Positions 33,572 to 44,603 of a DNA stretch of 64,000 bases are shown here, in pieces. The stretch comes from Chionoecetes opilio (taxonomy: Eukaryota > Arthropoda > Malacostraca > Decapoda > Majidae). A program made the position numbers and the translations under genes. The notes beneath the pieces were generated by a model. That model did not search any database. It saw only the letters and a list, made by a program, of their open reading frames with translations, and was not told the origin of the DNA. Positions within the stretch are counted from its first letter, which is position 1, and each line of letters starts with the position of its first letter. The stretch is taken from positions 115,001 through 179,000 of the forward strand of contig JACEEZ010020250.1 in the NCBI GenBank assembly GCA_016584305.1. Direction: 5' to 3'.

Positions 33572-35800
33572 TTACTGTCCGGCTATGGTCCGCTTCAGCG
33601 CGTCAGGGTAGCGGCGACGATGATCGTCGACCACACGAACGAGAAACTGCAGCTGCTCCTCGTCGTGAGTGATAGAGCCGCTAAACTTCTGGATCAGCGC
33701 CACACCGCGCTCGGCGTGGTCGTTTACCACGTGCAGGCACTGGACCGTCTCCGCACTGTCCGCAGCTTTCCTAAAGTCTTCACGATCCTCCCACTCCTCT
33801 GGCGCGACATCGAGGAAGCCACTGGGCAGGTTCAGGCGCTCGAAGATGCGCCGTGAGTTCGCTGTCGCGAAGTCAGCCACCGTCTTGCCGATGACAGAAG
33901 CAAACTCGACTTGGGCACGCGGGATCTGCCTGTCGTCCTCGCTCCCATCCGCCTCTACCTCCATCGCCGATACCATTAGTGCCTTCGTGGCAAACGGGAC
34001 GGCGCGGTCGAAGAGAGCGAGGCCGACGAGGTCCTCTGAAAGATACCAGAGGTGCTTTGCCAGCTTCGCTCCGGCCGCTTTTCCGATCACCCGGTTAAGG
34101 TAAGCGGCCAGAGCCTTCATCAGCTCCAGGTCGCTGTTGGGGGCTGCGGCGGCGAGGGGCGCCGTGAACCAGGCCTTCAGGTACAGCCTGACGGCGAACA
34201 CGCAGATGTCGCCAAGGCCAGACTCCTCTCGTACCGTGAGCCGGAACTGGCGGCGGAAGAGCCATACCTTGAAGGAGTAGATGACCCTGGCCATCTATCG
34301 TGCATGATGAATGGGTCCCGGGTAGCGAAACGGCGCCGTCACACCGCCACCAAGGAAGGCACGCGCGAGGATTAGCATCTCCCTGTAATCATCGCGCTGC
34401 TGCTGTTCGTCCAGTTGCTGTTCGATGAAGCGAAGAACGTCGTCCTTCACATCAATGATCTCGGGCATCACGTCGTCGATCGTGAAAGCGTAATCGAAGT
34501 CTGCCTGGTTGATGGAGCGCCACTGCGCCTGGAATCGCTTGAAGAGCATCACTTCCGGCGCCGAGTTACAACCCATGCAGGCCGTGAAGACGGCGCCAAT
34601 GACCAGCTCCATGATGTGGTGGCGACACGCCAGGTGCAGAAGCTGAACGCCGAGGTCTCGTTCGATGAGCAGACAGGCGCCGTTCAGTCGGCCCGGGTTG
34701 GAGCTGGTTGTGTCAAAACACATCGCACGGACGTTGCTCTCGAGGCCCCAGTCCTTAATGCAGTGCGTCACGGCGTCGGCCTGTGGACGACCCGTCCCGG
34801 TCGGCAGCTTTGGGACACCCAGGAGCTGCAGAAGCCTCTTGCCGGAAACAAGGACAGGAAGGCGGTCCACGGAGCTGTGCCCGGTGTTGTCCGGCATCAG
34901 CTTTCCATCCCAGTGGACAACGAGGGGCCCGCTCGTGACAAACTCTTCCTTCAGCTTCATAGCGGACTCCTTTCGATGCTGCAGTCGGTTTCGACGAATC
35001 GTGCTTCGGTTCATCACTATTTCCTGAATGTCATGACCGAGACTCTTGGCTGTCTCGCCGATGACAGCCACTGCCTGTCGGTCCGAGATCTTGTGCCGGG
35101 CCAGCGCGGCTGCCAAGTTGGGTGACATAATCCCCTTCCTTCCGCGCTTCGGAGGGAATACCGTACACTCGAAGGCTCCGATAGCCTCATCCTCGGATTC
35201 TTCCGCTGCTGACAACGCATCGCTGCTGTTTGACGAAGACGCCAGAGTCGCCACGGCACTCGTCGAGGCCGACATCTCGTCAGCGCGGCGACGTCGCTTT
35301 TCAGTCCTCTTCTCGGCTTTGTCCTTTCGTTTATCCTTCTCCGCGAGGGTCTTGTCCACCGTCGTCATGCAACCACGCCTTCCCTTCTCACGTTGAGCCA
35401 GCAAGAATGCCCTGTCCTCGTTGTTCTTAATGGAGAGCGCGTCGGCGTGCGCCACGTCGAATAGGTCGTCCAGAACGTCGACGAATGCTTTCTCGTTGTT
35501 CACCTGGATCGCCGACTTCCGGTTGCGGTGCTTCTTGAGTGTCTGCCACGTGACAAAGAGCTTCAGCACCTTCTCATGGCATCGCTGTTCCTTTTGAATC
35601 GGAATCCGAGCGCGATTCCAGAAGGGCGCAACTATATCGATAGTCCGGGCTGCTGCATCTTTCACAGGCATCTTGCTGACCAGGTGAAGGTTGAAGAAGT
35701 ATGCCAAAGCCTGGCGCTTAGACGGGAGCTTAGATCCCTTAATGTCATCATCGACCGCCCCCACCAGATACACTGAAGTTTTTGCGCGAGTAGCAGTCAT
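33572..35800 (-). pseudogene. hAT-type transposase with one in-frame stop
   Basis: A single reading frame of 742 codons starts at 35800 and ends at 33572, interrupted only by TAG at 34297-34295 (codon 502, between HHAR and MARVIYSF). Features: a basic, possibly nuclear-localising stretch (residues 153-175); VHWDGK with Asp298; CFDTTSSN with Asp363; ACRHHIME with Cys392/His395; and HLWYLSED with Glu near residue 589. Asp, Asp, C(2)H and Glu in this order are the marks of RNase H-fold DDE transposases of the hAT-like group, and the 8-bp duplication agrees. In relatives I recall an aromatic residue, probably Trp, at the stop position, so a TGG-to-TAG change is likely. The gene is clearly more GC-rich than its surroundings, which suggests recent arrival. 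Confidence 0.85.
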
Positions 35801-36398
35801 TGCGACTCACATTGCGATCCTGCAAAATCAAATGGAACGTTTAGCGTTCGGCGTTAACCCATTACGGGAGGGAAATGTTTTACACAACAACGGGGGGGCA
35901 TATACATCACTTAAGTCGAGTCGACCATTTTCGATTCAATGTTCAATACAATTGTCATAATGCATCGTAGAAAGATAAACAATGGGATAAAACAAAGCTT
36001 AATTTGTGGTAAATCATTAGTACAAAAGGGCACTCACCTGTAGCAAAAATCGTGCAGCGCACTCCACCACCTCTCAGACCAAATCTGCTGCCTCCGCCGC
36101 ACAGCCGGGGCCTTTGTGTGGGAGTCTCGTAACGTGGTGCCAACAATCAAACAACCACCGTTGCCATGGTAACGAACTCTGTGGCGCAAAACCCGATAAA
36201 CTTTGAATGAATATCCTATTGCGCAGCGCTGGACCTAAACTGTTAACACAAATATATAAGTTGCTTGGGCGACCTCTAAATATTAATATTTATTTTTTAT
36301 ATTTTTTAAGGCCTATTTCTACCACAAAAGGAACAATATTAGTGGGCGTCCCGGTCTAATTTCGAAATTTTATTTTTAAGGACCACCCTACTGATCAA

Positions 36399-37472
36399 GA
36401 GTAGGGAAATTGTAGACATAATGCACAAAGATGAACTGGGCATCAGTTACAATGACGTACTTATGCTGCGCGATTTGTGAGTGGTCAATGACCTCAAGTG
36501 CTCATATGATTGTCAGTTCGAACTAGCGGAGGGTAAACCTACCATCGCTATAGTCGACAACGATGACTTCAAGAGCGACACACTGACCGGTGCTGGCCAG
36601 TCACACCGCACTAATGTCATGTTTGTGCAGCCAGAATCATTTGATCCAGAACATCCTTCTCAGAATAGTGAGGATCGACCAGTTCTCGGTGCCAACTTTT
36701 CATCAAATCTCTCGACAACTCTCAAAGACCTCTGAAGTGAAATGCAAAATGTTAACCCATACAAGACAGTAAAGCGTGGGGAACCACCTCTTAGGAAGCC
36801 ACCAGCTGATGACAGTACTTCTCCTTACACCTCGGTGCAAAGAATTCGTGGTGTAATCCATGCATTGGCTAGGGCGCAAGATGACCGAACGAGACCTACG
36901 CCAGAAGAATAGACTGTGCCAGTGTGCCTGGGTTTTCAGGGTTTCACGCCAGCATGTCAAATGCAGACGAGAAGAGTCGAGCAATATACCACATGACCTA
37001 TACCAACCCACCCAGTAAGACAATTATCAATGATGTGATGTGTAAACTTGCAAAATCGATCGAAGAAAAAAAGATGCCTTTTGCAATAATTGTTGGTGAT
37101 CATCCTGTCTACGTGCTCATGCTAGAATTGAAAAGTGAGAATGCTGAGCTCTTCATCAAAATCTTACCATTCATGGGACCCTTCCACATCCAAATGTCAT
37201 TCATCTACACTATATACAAGAGGTTTAAGGGATCTGGCATCTCAGATGTGCTGGTGGCAGCGGGTGTAATAGCAGACGGGTCTGTTGATCAGGCCCTTCG
37301 TGGAAAACATGTTAAGCGTGGTGTTCGTTGTTTGCGACTATTCTATGAAACTCTGGTCCACCATGTCATATGCAGACATTTGGAAGGTTCCCCTCTATCT
37401 GAAGAGGTAAAGGCATCCCTTGCCAAGCTCCGACATCTGAATGATGCACAGGAGCTTGCAGATGCACATTAG
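36399..37472 (+). pseudogene. element B protein, middle part
   Basis: Resumes after the hAT-type insertion: KSREIVDIMHKDELGISYND, then a TGA (36478-36480), VDNDDFKSDTLTGAGQSHR (about 36560-36600), and a 182-codon frame (36924-37472). That frame has GFQGFHASMSN, PFAIIVGDHPVYVLMLEL, LPFMGPFHIQMSFIYTIYKR and GVIADGSVDQALRGKHVKRG. The GPFHxQM and ALRGKHxKRG boxes correspond to GGMHLTM...MLQGK in element A and GGLHIEM in element C. No nuclease-like C-terminus follows; the right terminal repeat starts within about 40 bp. Confidence 0.75.
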
Positions 37473-37686
37473 ATGTCCTTCTAACTCATCTGATGCCAGA
37501 GATATATCATTTTATGTTTTTCAAGATGTCGCCGGCGGCCATTTTCAATATTGGGCTCTAGAAAAGTTAGCCGTCATTTCCTAGAGGAGCATAGGAGCAA
37601 ATTTTTCTTTAGAATGGTCCAGGTTATCAAATCCATCGAGAAAAAAAGGTAGGAAGAAAATGGTCACGGACTCCAAGAAAATGACT

Positions 37687-38681
37687 CTAATATACGATTT
37701 CTTGTTATCGTTTTCAATGTAAGGTTTTTGGTTGCTAACAGTTTCTCTTAACTGTTTTACCTCCCTCCAGAAGTCACTAAGAATTTTATATAAATGTTGG
37801 ATGTGATTAATGTTTTTCTCCCATTGTTTTAATATATTGACTTTGAGACTCATTTAATAACTTTTGTTTTAATATTTTGAATGTTGAGAACTGACTATAT
37901 GACCATCCCTTGAGTTTAGTTATTGCTTTATGCTTTACTCTTGTTTTTAGTTAATGTGATGTATTGACCATACCTTAAGTTATAGTTATAATATATACCA
38001 GGATGTTATTGTTTGGTCGATGTCTTTAGTGGACATAATGGTCAGTGGTGTTAATTGTGTGCTAATTATCTTTAATTTTATCTTGAAATTATCCCAGTCT
38101 GCCTTTTTTATAACAATACCTGGGTGTAACTGATGTTTACTGCTTGCGTGGTTATAGTGATTACTATTATTGGAATGTGAACCTAAGCCGTAACTGGACC
38201 TGGTTCTAAGGTATAATTATGTTTGATTTTATAATTTGCTATAATTATAATATGGTCTTGAGCTGGCATTATAGCTGTAAAAAAGTGTGGAATTCCTATG
38301 CAATTTTGTTTGTAGTTGTTTATAATAACTTCAATCCCCTCCCACTGTGCTATCATAACTATCGCCGAGAACATGATGTTTCGCATTTAAGTCACCCAAA
38401 TAAATGTCGGAGAGAGAGTAATTTAGAGAAATTAATGAGAGCAATTTATGAAAATCTGGGTTCGGTAGATAAGGTCTGCGTGGTGATGGATATGTGATGG
38501 CAATGTTTATTGGACCAGTGTTGGTATCTATTGTGATTTGTAGTGTATCTGTGATGAAACTGTCGTTTATCTTAAGCTTGATGTAAGATTTGACTAGAAT
38601 TGCTGTCCCATCATATATTCCTTAGTTATTTTTTTGGAAAGTGTGGTGTATCCATATATTCGTATGTTATGCTAATCATTT
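37687..38681 (-). pseudogene. old LINE (L-D), endonuclease and linker region
   Basis: Minus strand: an SNQKPYIENDNKKSYI segment (37740-37690) before the RT, and upstream a decayed apurinic-type endonuclease with MRNIMFSAIVMIAQWEGIEV (38386-38327, corresponding to the GDLNAKH-like box) and YDGTAILVKSYIKLK (about 38610-38565). Many stops. Clade probably jockey-like, by general resemblance. Confidence 0.6.
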
Positions 38682-39030
38682 GGGGAGGCGGCAGCAGAGT
38701 GGTTAGCGTTACCGGGTGGCGTTCTCGAAGACCCGAGTTCGATCCCGAGTGAGACCCATAAATCCACTTAAAATATTTCTGCACCGTCGAGTGGCCTAAG
38801 AACACCTACATGCCCTGCCCATTAACTATACCTTCGATTGGGAGTGCATCGGAGAACACAGGGGAGCGGCATGAGCCTCTAATCACAGGCGTCGCGATAA
38901 AAATCCTGCCTGCGCCACCACGGGCGAGGGCCAACCATCACAGCCCTCAAGTGAACCTCCATGGCCTACCATCCCACCTCTGAAGGTCACTGCCTACAGG
39001 CGCTATAGACCAGGATGTAAAAAAAAAAAT
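38682..39030 (+). mobile_element. tRNA-derived SINE (family S3), copy 2
   Basis: A box GCAGAGTGGTTAGCG (38693-38707), B box GAGTTCGATCCC (about 38734-38745), the same body as copy 1, and an 11-A tail at 39019-39029. It interrupts the endonuclease region of LINE L-D, which resumes at 39031. Confidence 0.9.
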
Positions 39031-39180
39031 TATGTCCGTGACTGTTGATGTAGATTAAGTTTCGGTAAAACTCCTTGTAAATATTTGTCAAATTGAGCTC
39101 ATTACTCCTACAGTGCGGTACGTTGTGTTGTATTATTTGTAATGTATTGTCACGACCCTGACTGGTCGCCAACATGCTAA
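39031..39180 (-). pseudogene. old LINE (L-D), endonuclease N-terminus
   Basis: Minus strand TLQIIQHNVPHCRSNELNLT (about 39150-39090) then IYKEFYRNLIYINSHGHN matches the first strands of a LINE endonuclease (the usual WN/RSN and Asn-Ser-His positions). The frame ends against unrelated sequence near 39160. Confidence 0.65.
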
Positions 39181-40095
39181 GCACACGTGCGCAACGGTAT
39201 CGTCTCATTTCCGTTGGCCTGAATCTCGGTCTCTTGAGGTCGCCAGCTACGATACCTGAAAGGGCTCGCAACACACTCTATTTCGCTATTTATCCCACCA
39301 TGAATGTCTACGATATGATGATAGAAACACCTTACTAAAACAAACATCTAACATCTAACTTATCTATATTTTATTAACTAACTTAAATGGTAGGTTCGAG
39401 AAAACAAGATAATACACCTAATGATTCCAAACGCTCTGAGAAAACAGGTCTCTCCTCTGCCACCCAACACTAATCACCCACACACTATACTCCTGCCTTC
39501 TTACATCAGACGATACCAGACAGTAATACTTCCGAGCACTTCCATGTATCCCCAAGATATACTCTGACTCTCTGAACACACAAGAATACCGACACACAAC
39601 TACAGCTCCTCCCGTATCCCCAACAAATACTCTCTGACTCTCTGAACACACAAGAACACCGACACACAATTACAGCTCCTCCCATACCCCTAACAAATAC
39701 TATCTGACTCTCTGAACACACAAGAACACTGACACACAATTACAGGCCGAATATACATATGCAGAATAAACAGCAGGAAGGACCTTACCTCACACAACAA
39801 GCGGCTGCCCGTTGCCCCAGAGCCAGCCCCTCACACCACGCCTGTACCTCACACAAAATTTTTTCATCAAGCCTGTCCCTCCTTTTTATATCCTTCCTAG
39901 CCGGGCCCTGCTTGGCCTTCTTATCTCTCTAAAAAGCGCGTCAGGTCATCACCCGGCCGCTGACCCACTTGATGCCATATCAAGTACCTAAGCCCCTTTA
40001 TCTTCCTAGAGAGAGACACGTGGTGTACCTACATACACTGCATACAACAATATACACATTTTTAATGTCCTGCAGACATCACAGTATCCATATTC
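39160..40095. other. insertion of unknown class, possible LTR remnant
   Basis: Separates two LINE L-D pieces. It begins near TGTCACGACCCTG, is GC-moderate and carries a 70-bp minisatellite. TG at one edge and TTTTTATATCC (about 39883) are only suggestive of an LTR; I find no partner LTR in the window. Confidence 0.3.
39541..39745. repeat. 70-bp minisatellite, about three units
   Basis: CTCTGACTCTCTGAACACAC recurs with exactly 70-bp spacing (about 39562, 39632; then TATCTGACTCTCTGAACACA at 39701), with CACAATTACAGCTCCTCCC between. Open frames over it are artefacts. Confidence 0.9.
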
Positions 40096-40345
40096 GATCT
40101 ACTTGTTTATATTATTTCTTGGAGGAGGTGTTCTTTCCTGCAAAAACCCGTTCCTGATCTTCCCAATTACCTGATCGTCTTCTATTCGCCAGCAGCCTTT
40201 CAGGTCTATTACGTCCTTTCTTAACCACATCCTTATTTCATCATCACTGTATGTGTGGTTTGTGTGTATCAACTTGTATTTGCTATCCATGATATTTTGT
40301 ACTAATATTTCATGGTTTATGTTATGCGGAGAAACTTTCACAATT
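40096..40345 (-). pseudogene. possible LINE ORF1 fragment
   Basis: An 80-codon minus-strand frame (NIMDSKYKLIHTNHTYSDDE, then RMWLRKDVIDLKGCWRIEDD) lies upstream of LINE L-D's endonuclease in the right orientation for ORF1 or the start of ORF2. No domain recognised. Assignment rests on position. Confidence 0.35.
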
Positions 40346-40789
40346 TGTTAGTGATAATTTCAAAAGCCTAATCCTCCAGCTTGTAATTTTTCAAGAGGAG
40401 GCATTTCCTCGCTCGTTCCTTCACCTTCACTTACTTTTGGTTTTACTTCCTCTGTATTTCGTTTTGCGCTTTGGTTAACGTTTTAACTACGTTAACGTAA
40501 CGTTTTAACGTTAATTATCGTTTAGTTTTGTCTTGTTTGCGTTTCGGTTAACTGTATATGTTACGTCTGTCAACTTGTTTGTTTCTTGTGAGGTAATTTT
40601 CGCCATGTTTAAAATTTCTCGTGATAGCGGGTTTTATGGCAGAATGATGGTCTGTAGGTTATTTATTTAGTTCAAAGAGTATGTTTATCTCTGTGTTGCA
40701 TGATCCTGGGTTCACAATATTATAAAAAAGGTGCCTATCACATCAACCAACCTTTATCACAACAACCTTTATCACATCAACCAACCAAC
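40346..40789. other. no gene recognised
   Basis: Contains a palindromic AACGTTAACG-rich patch near 40480-40515 and CAACCTTTATCACAACAACC-like short repeats near 40745-40795. Confidence 0.4.
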
Positions 40790-40900
40790 CCTTGTTTATC
40801 CTGCTATCCCAAGGAGTTTTGTTTTCAAATTTGATATGATATTTTTAATGTAATTTTACGTTGTTTTACCCATCAGTGTGTCGTTGTTGGGTAGTTAGAC
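40790..40900 (-). mobile_element. LINE L-D fragment
   Basis: GTTTATCCTGCTATCCCAAG through GTCGTTGTTGGGTAGTTAG aligns with 30176-30285 of LINE L-D (same order and orientation), so it is a second, smaller copy. Confidence 0.6.
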
Positions 40901-41269
40901 CATGGTCCAAAACACCGAAAAGGTCCCCACCCCCTTCTTTATAACTGACACTATTTTTTCAGTTACTTTGATGTCTATGATTCAATTAAATCATTATTAG
41001 TCAAGCGATTTCTGGTTGCTAGTACCCGTAAATATATATTTAAGACGGCTGCTGGCGGAGTGGGGGAAACGTAATACAACGCCATTTTTCAACCAGCAAG
41101 ACTAGTAAAACCAAGAGTTACCTACGTATTCAATTGTTTTTGAGATGACAAATATATTGAAATTGTTACTTTGGGGGCTTCAAGGTCTTTCAATGTGTCA
41201 AAAACCTAGAACCGATGCCAAAATAGGATAAATCGATGGACAGTCAAACACGTTTGGTAGCACTACAAA
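40901..41269. other. no gene recognised
   Basis: AT-rich; no tandem repeat or TE end identified. Confidence 0.4.
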
Positions 41270-41560
41270 TATATGATTATTATTCATCATTATAATCTTC
41301 AAACTCATGAAAAGGCTCATCTTCGTGGCTGAGAACTGGTGGTTCAAACTCTTTACCTTTTATATCATCCAAAAAATTGGGAGGTTATTTGGCAAGTACT
41401 GACACCAAGTTCTGGTAGGCTAATACCAAGGCATCATTTATGGATGCGTCCGCTGGAAATGCAGTCCCTCTACTCCCGGAACCCGGCCATGTGGAATCGG
41501 GTCTGATAGATGGTGGTGTGGCTCCAGCGACCTCCTCCAGATTGCAGCTTATTGTGTTTG
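41270..41560 (-). pseudogene. possible C-terminal coding fragment, unidentified
   Basis: The minus strand reads GSRGTAFPADASINDALVLA (about 41475-41416), then, past an in-frame stop, FLDDIKGKEFEPPVLSHEDE (41375-41316) and an acidic end before stops. The even codon-like texture suggests old coding sequence, probably from a transposon, but I recognise no family. Confidence 0.3.
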
Positions 41561-41619
41561 TTTTTTATATCACAAAGAACAGGCCGCGGGCAAATGAAAA
41601 AGAAGAAACAAAAAACTCA

Positions 41620-44035
41620 TTGAATTGCCAGTCTCTATAAAGAAGACAGTATAATTATTTATAAAAGGAGTTGACCAAGCTAGTTCGGGAGCTGTCTTGT
41701 CACTTCTCTCTCAGAAAAAAATTACGTCGTAGGAAGGTAGAAAAATAGAAACAGTAAGAGACTTCCACAGTTTAGAAGTGAAAGGGATGAAAGAGAGAAT
41801 ATACTGGTTTACTCCTACATTAGGGCAGAATGATGGACATAATAGGGAGGAGAATGAGTAGAAAGTATTGTGTAGCGAGGCCGCGGAAGGGGGGAAAGCA
41901 TGTAGCTAGCAAGTTCAGAAGAGCATTGAACATGAAAATAACGGTAGAGGATAGCATGAGAAACAGAGCATTGTGGTAGTGATTTAAAGATTTAAGACAA
42001 GGTCAGATGAGGGAGTTAATAAGAAGAAAAGACTCTACCCTGTTTAAGAGAGCTATATGAGTGGATCTCCCCTAAACATGAGAAGCATACTCCATACAAG
42101 GGCGGAAAAAAGATCATGTACAGAGCAAGCAACTGGGAGGGAGAACAAATGGACGCAGACGCCACAGTACACCTAACTTCTTAGAAGCTGTATTAGCATG
42201 CAATAAGATGTGATATTCCCAGTTAGCTAAGGAGTTAGTTATTTTTTAGCTAAGGATAGTCAAAGAATGATCATTGTAGAAGTGGATGACAGTTGACTGT
42301 CACTGAAGAAGAGAGGAGTGCTGTTTGGAAGGTATGGTTATGTCAAGTAGATGGGTGAAGATTTTGTATATTGGAGGAATTGAGCCAGGCAAAGTTTGCT
42401 TTGTCCCAATGAGAAATTATATAAAGATCACTATTAATCGTTCTATGGCATCTCTCCGTTAATCGCTCAGTTCCTGTTGAGTTGGACTTCTAATGAATGC
42501 CGTTGAAAACTGCAGGTTATAATCATCAGCGCTTGAATGGATAGGGCATTGAGTTAGACTTGAAAGATTATTAACAAATAGAAAGAGGTGATTAACCAAG
42601 GATGGTCGTATCACCATGGAAAGTGATAGGACACAATTCTGAGGAACACTACTATTACCGTCTGACGTAGCTGCAATATAACAGTTTGAACGGAATTTAT
42701 GTTGATGGTGCAGAGAGAAGGATAGTAATCAAATGAATTTTTTTTTCTTCAATTTTGAAATTGAAGATTTATGCCACACTCTATCAAAACTTTGTGATTA
42801 TGTCAAGGGCAACATCACAAGTTACACCAAGACCCCTAATGGAGAATAACCAAGATTCAGTTAGGAAAGCTAGAAGATCACCAGTTGATCGCTCTGCCAT
42901 CTACGGAAACCGTACTGACGGTCAGATAGAAAATTGTTAACAGATAGATGCTTAAGAATCTTCTTATGAAGTATAGATTTAAAATCTTTAGAAAGGCAGA
43001 AATTCAAAGTTATAGGACGGTAGTTTTAAGGATTAGAACGGTCAGCATTCATAGGAACAGGTTGAATGTGAGCAAACTTCCAGCAAGAATGAAAGGCGGA
43101 AGTAAATACTAGATAAAGACGGAAAAGTTTGATCAGGCAGGGTGCAAGCACAGAAGTACAATTTTTGAGAGCAATAGGAGTGATTCCGTCAGGACTGTAA
43201 GCCTCCCGAGGATCAAGGCCATAAAAGTAAAAAGAATATAATTTCGAAAGATCTTAATAACAGGCATTGTGTATCCAGAAGGTGGAGGAGAATTGAAAAC
43301 AAGGCCTTCCTAAACCATAGTGTTATTTTTAGCCAATGCTTGAACAAAGAATTCAGCTTTAAAAATAGATGAGACTGCTGAGGAGCCATCCGGAGGAAAC
43401 ATGGGAGGGAAAGATAAAGAAGAAGAAAATTATTGGAGATGTTTTTAGCTAGATGCCATAAGCCACAAGAGGAGTTTGATTCAGCGAGATTTCGACATTT
43501 TCTTTTGCTAAAAGTGTTTATAGTAGGTTGAAGAAAAAATGTGGCATGATTATGGGCATAAATATGCAGGTCGTGAATTTTAGGAGATGGATGGTTACGG
43601 TACCGTTTGTGATCCGCCTCTCTGTCTTGGACAGCATGATAACAAACATATTTAAATCAAGGTTTACAGGCTTTAGGATTAAATACAGTTTGTGGAATGT
43701 CTGCCTCCATGCTAGAGACAATGACCTCAGTTCTGCGCTCTGCACAAAGAGCTGAGTTAAAATCCCAGAAGCACCTGCGCTTATGTGCGTTCCTAGGCAG
43801 CATCGGAACGATAGGACACGTAACAAAAATAAGATTGTGATCGGAGGAGCCCAACGACGGGAACAGTTTCACAGAGTAAGCAGAAGTGTTAAAGGTTAGG
43901 AAAAGGTTAAGAATGTAGGGCATGATCCAAGGCAGTCAGGAATACGGGTAGGGTGCTGCACCAGCTGTTCTAAATCCTGGAGGATAGAAAAGCTGTAGGC
44001 TTGTTCACGAGGTTGGTTAGTGAAAGAAAATGATA
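41620..44035 (-). mobile_element. jockey-like LINE (L-C), decayed but long copy
   Basis: Reading on the minus strand from 44035 to 41620: the last third of an endonuclease (PYILNLFLTFNTSAYSVKLF then PSLGSSDHNLIFVTCPI, 43923-43800, with the SDHN catalytic box), linker, RT and 3' UTR ending in GCCAGTCTCTATAAAGAAG-type sequence shared with the copy at 26820-26850. Stops and frameshifts throughout. The RT palm region (42400-42560) lines up with the other two L-C copies. Confidence 0.8.
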
Positions 44036-44256
44036 GCCAATGCTGGTGGTTAATATTGAGGCAAGAAGAGTGTGTGGTTGTGGATTATTGGTGCACTTCA
44101 GGAAGATACTTCAGGTAAGATATGTGCCTGGTATTGCCAAGGGTATCGTATTCCGTAAAGGGAGAATATTGTCTACCATACCTTGGTTATTGACCAAATA
44201 CATTACATTCATAATTTCCTGTCTAATGTGAAGGGGGTGGGGTCGTGACAAATAAA

Positions 44257-44274
44257 TGGGGGCCTGCACGGGAT
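44257..44274 (+). other. candidate primer-binding site of LTR retroelement
   Basis: TGGGGGCCTGCACGGGAT lies six bases after a CA dinucleotide (44249-44250) that could end a 5' LTR. It resembles the TGGGGGCTCGTCCGGGAT-type primer sites of many Ty3/gypsy elements (recollection). Confidence 0.5.
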
Positions 44275-44603
44275 ATATTTATCATGGTGTATTGGTGTAA
44301 AGAGGGATCTGTTTCCCATGATGTATTGGTGTACACATATATGTTTCCCATTGTGTATTGCTGACCGGGATATCGATTTTCCATGGTGTATTGGTCTAAC
44401 TAATGAAACTGCTGTAGGCTACTAATGTGTTTCTCCTGGTCAATGGTGCTACCTATGTACTCTCAGGTAAGGTAATGGTGTACAATTATTTTTCAGGTGA
44501 GGCATATTATTTTGCATCCTTGTACCTGGTTTTTTTGTGTGTGTGCGTTACAGTGGTGTGTATTTGTAAACATTTGGTGTATTAATTATCTTTCAAGTTT
44601 TGA

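Larger units (their letters stand above)
32401..36390 (-). mobile_element. hAT-type autonomous-length transposon, 4.0 kb
   Basis: Termini TAGGGTGGTC at 32401 and (other strand) 36390 belong to imperfect inverted repeats of about 145 bp that share TATAAAAAATAAATATTAAT and GTCGCCCAAG-type ends. The flanks CTGACCAA (32393-32400) and CTGATCAA (36391-36398) form an 8-bp duplication with one mismatch. Removing the insertion and one copy rejoins element B's reading frame (HGLT then KSREIVD), independent support for the boundaries. It contains an almost intact transposase, a hAT MITE and a SINE. Confidence 0.9.
30471..37686 (+). mobile_element. DNA transposon element B, 3.2 kb plus a 4 kb insertion
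   Basis: Terminal inverted repeats of about 200 bp: AGTCATTTTCTTGGAGTCC at 30471 and the same on the other strand at 37686, continuing as GTGACCATTTTCTTCCTACC and, further in, GATAACCTGGACCATT and CATCTTGAAAAACATAAAAT. If the preceding T is counted, the termini read TAGT like elements A and C, with TAG/TAA as a decayed 3-bp duplication. It encodes only the N-terminal and middle parts of the family protein, so it is an internal deletion derivative. A hAT-type element (32401-36390) sits inside it. Confidence 0.85.

Noticed and set aside
33620..35776. Plus-strand open frames opposite the transposase
   Set aside because: Shadows of the GC-rich minus-strand gene.
33572..35800. Host gene (long GC-rich reading frame)
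   Set aside because: It lies between hAT-type terminal repeats with an 8-bp duplication and has transposase motifs, plus an in-frame stop.
39160..40095. Solo LTR call for the TGTCACGACCC insertion
   Set aside because: Neither a matching terminal CA with flanking duplication nor a partner LTR could be found.
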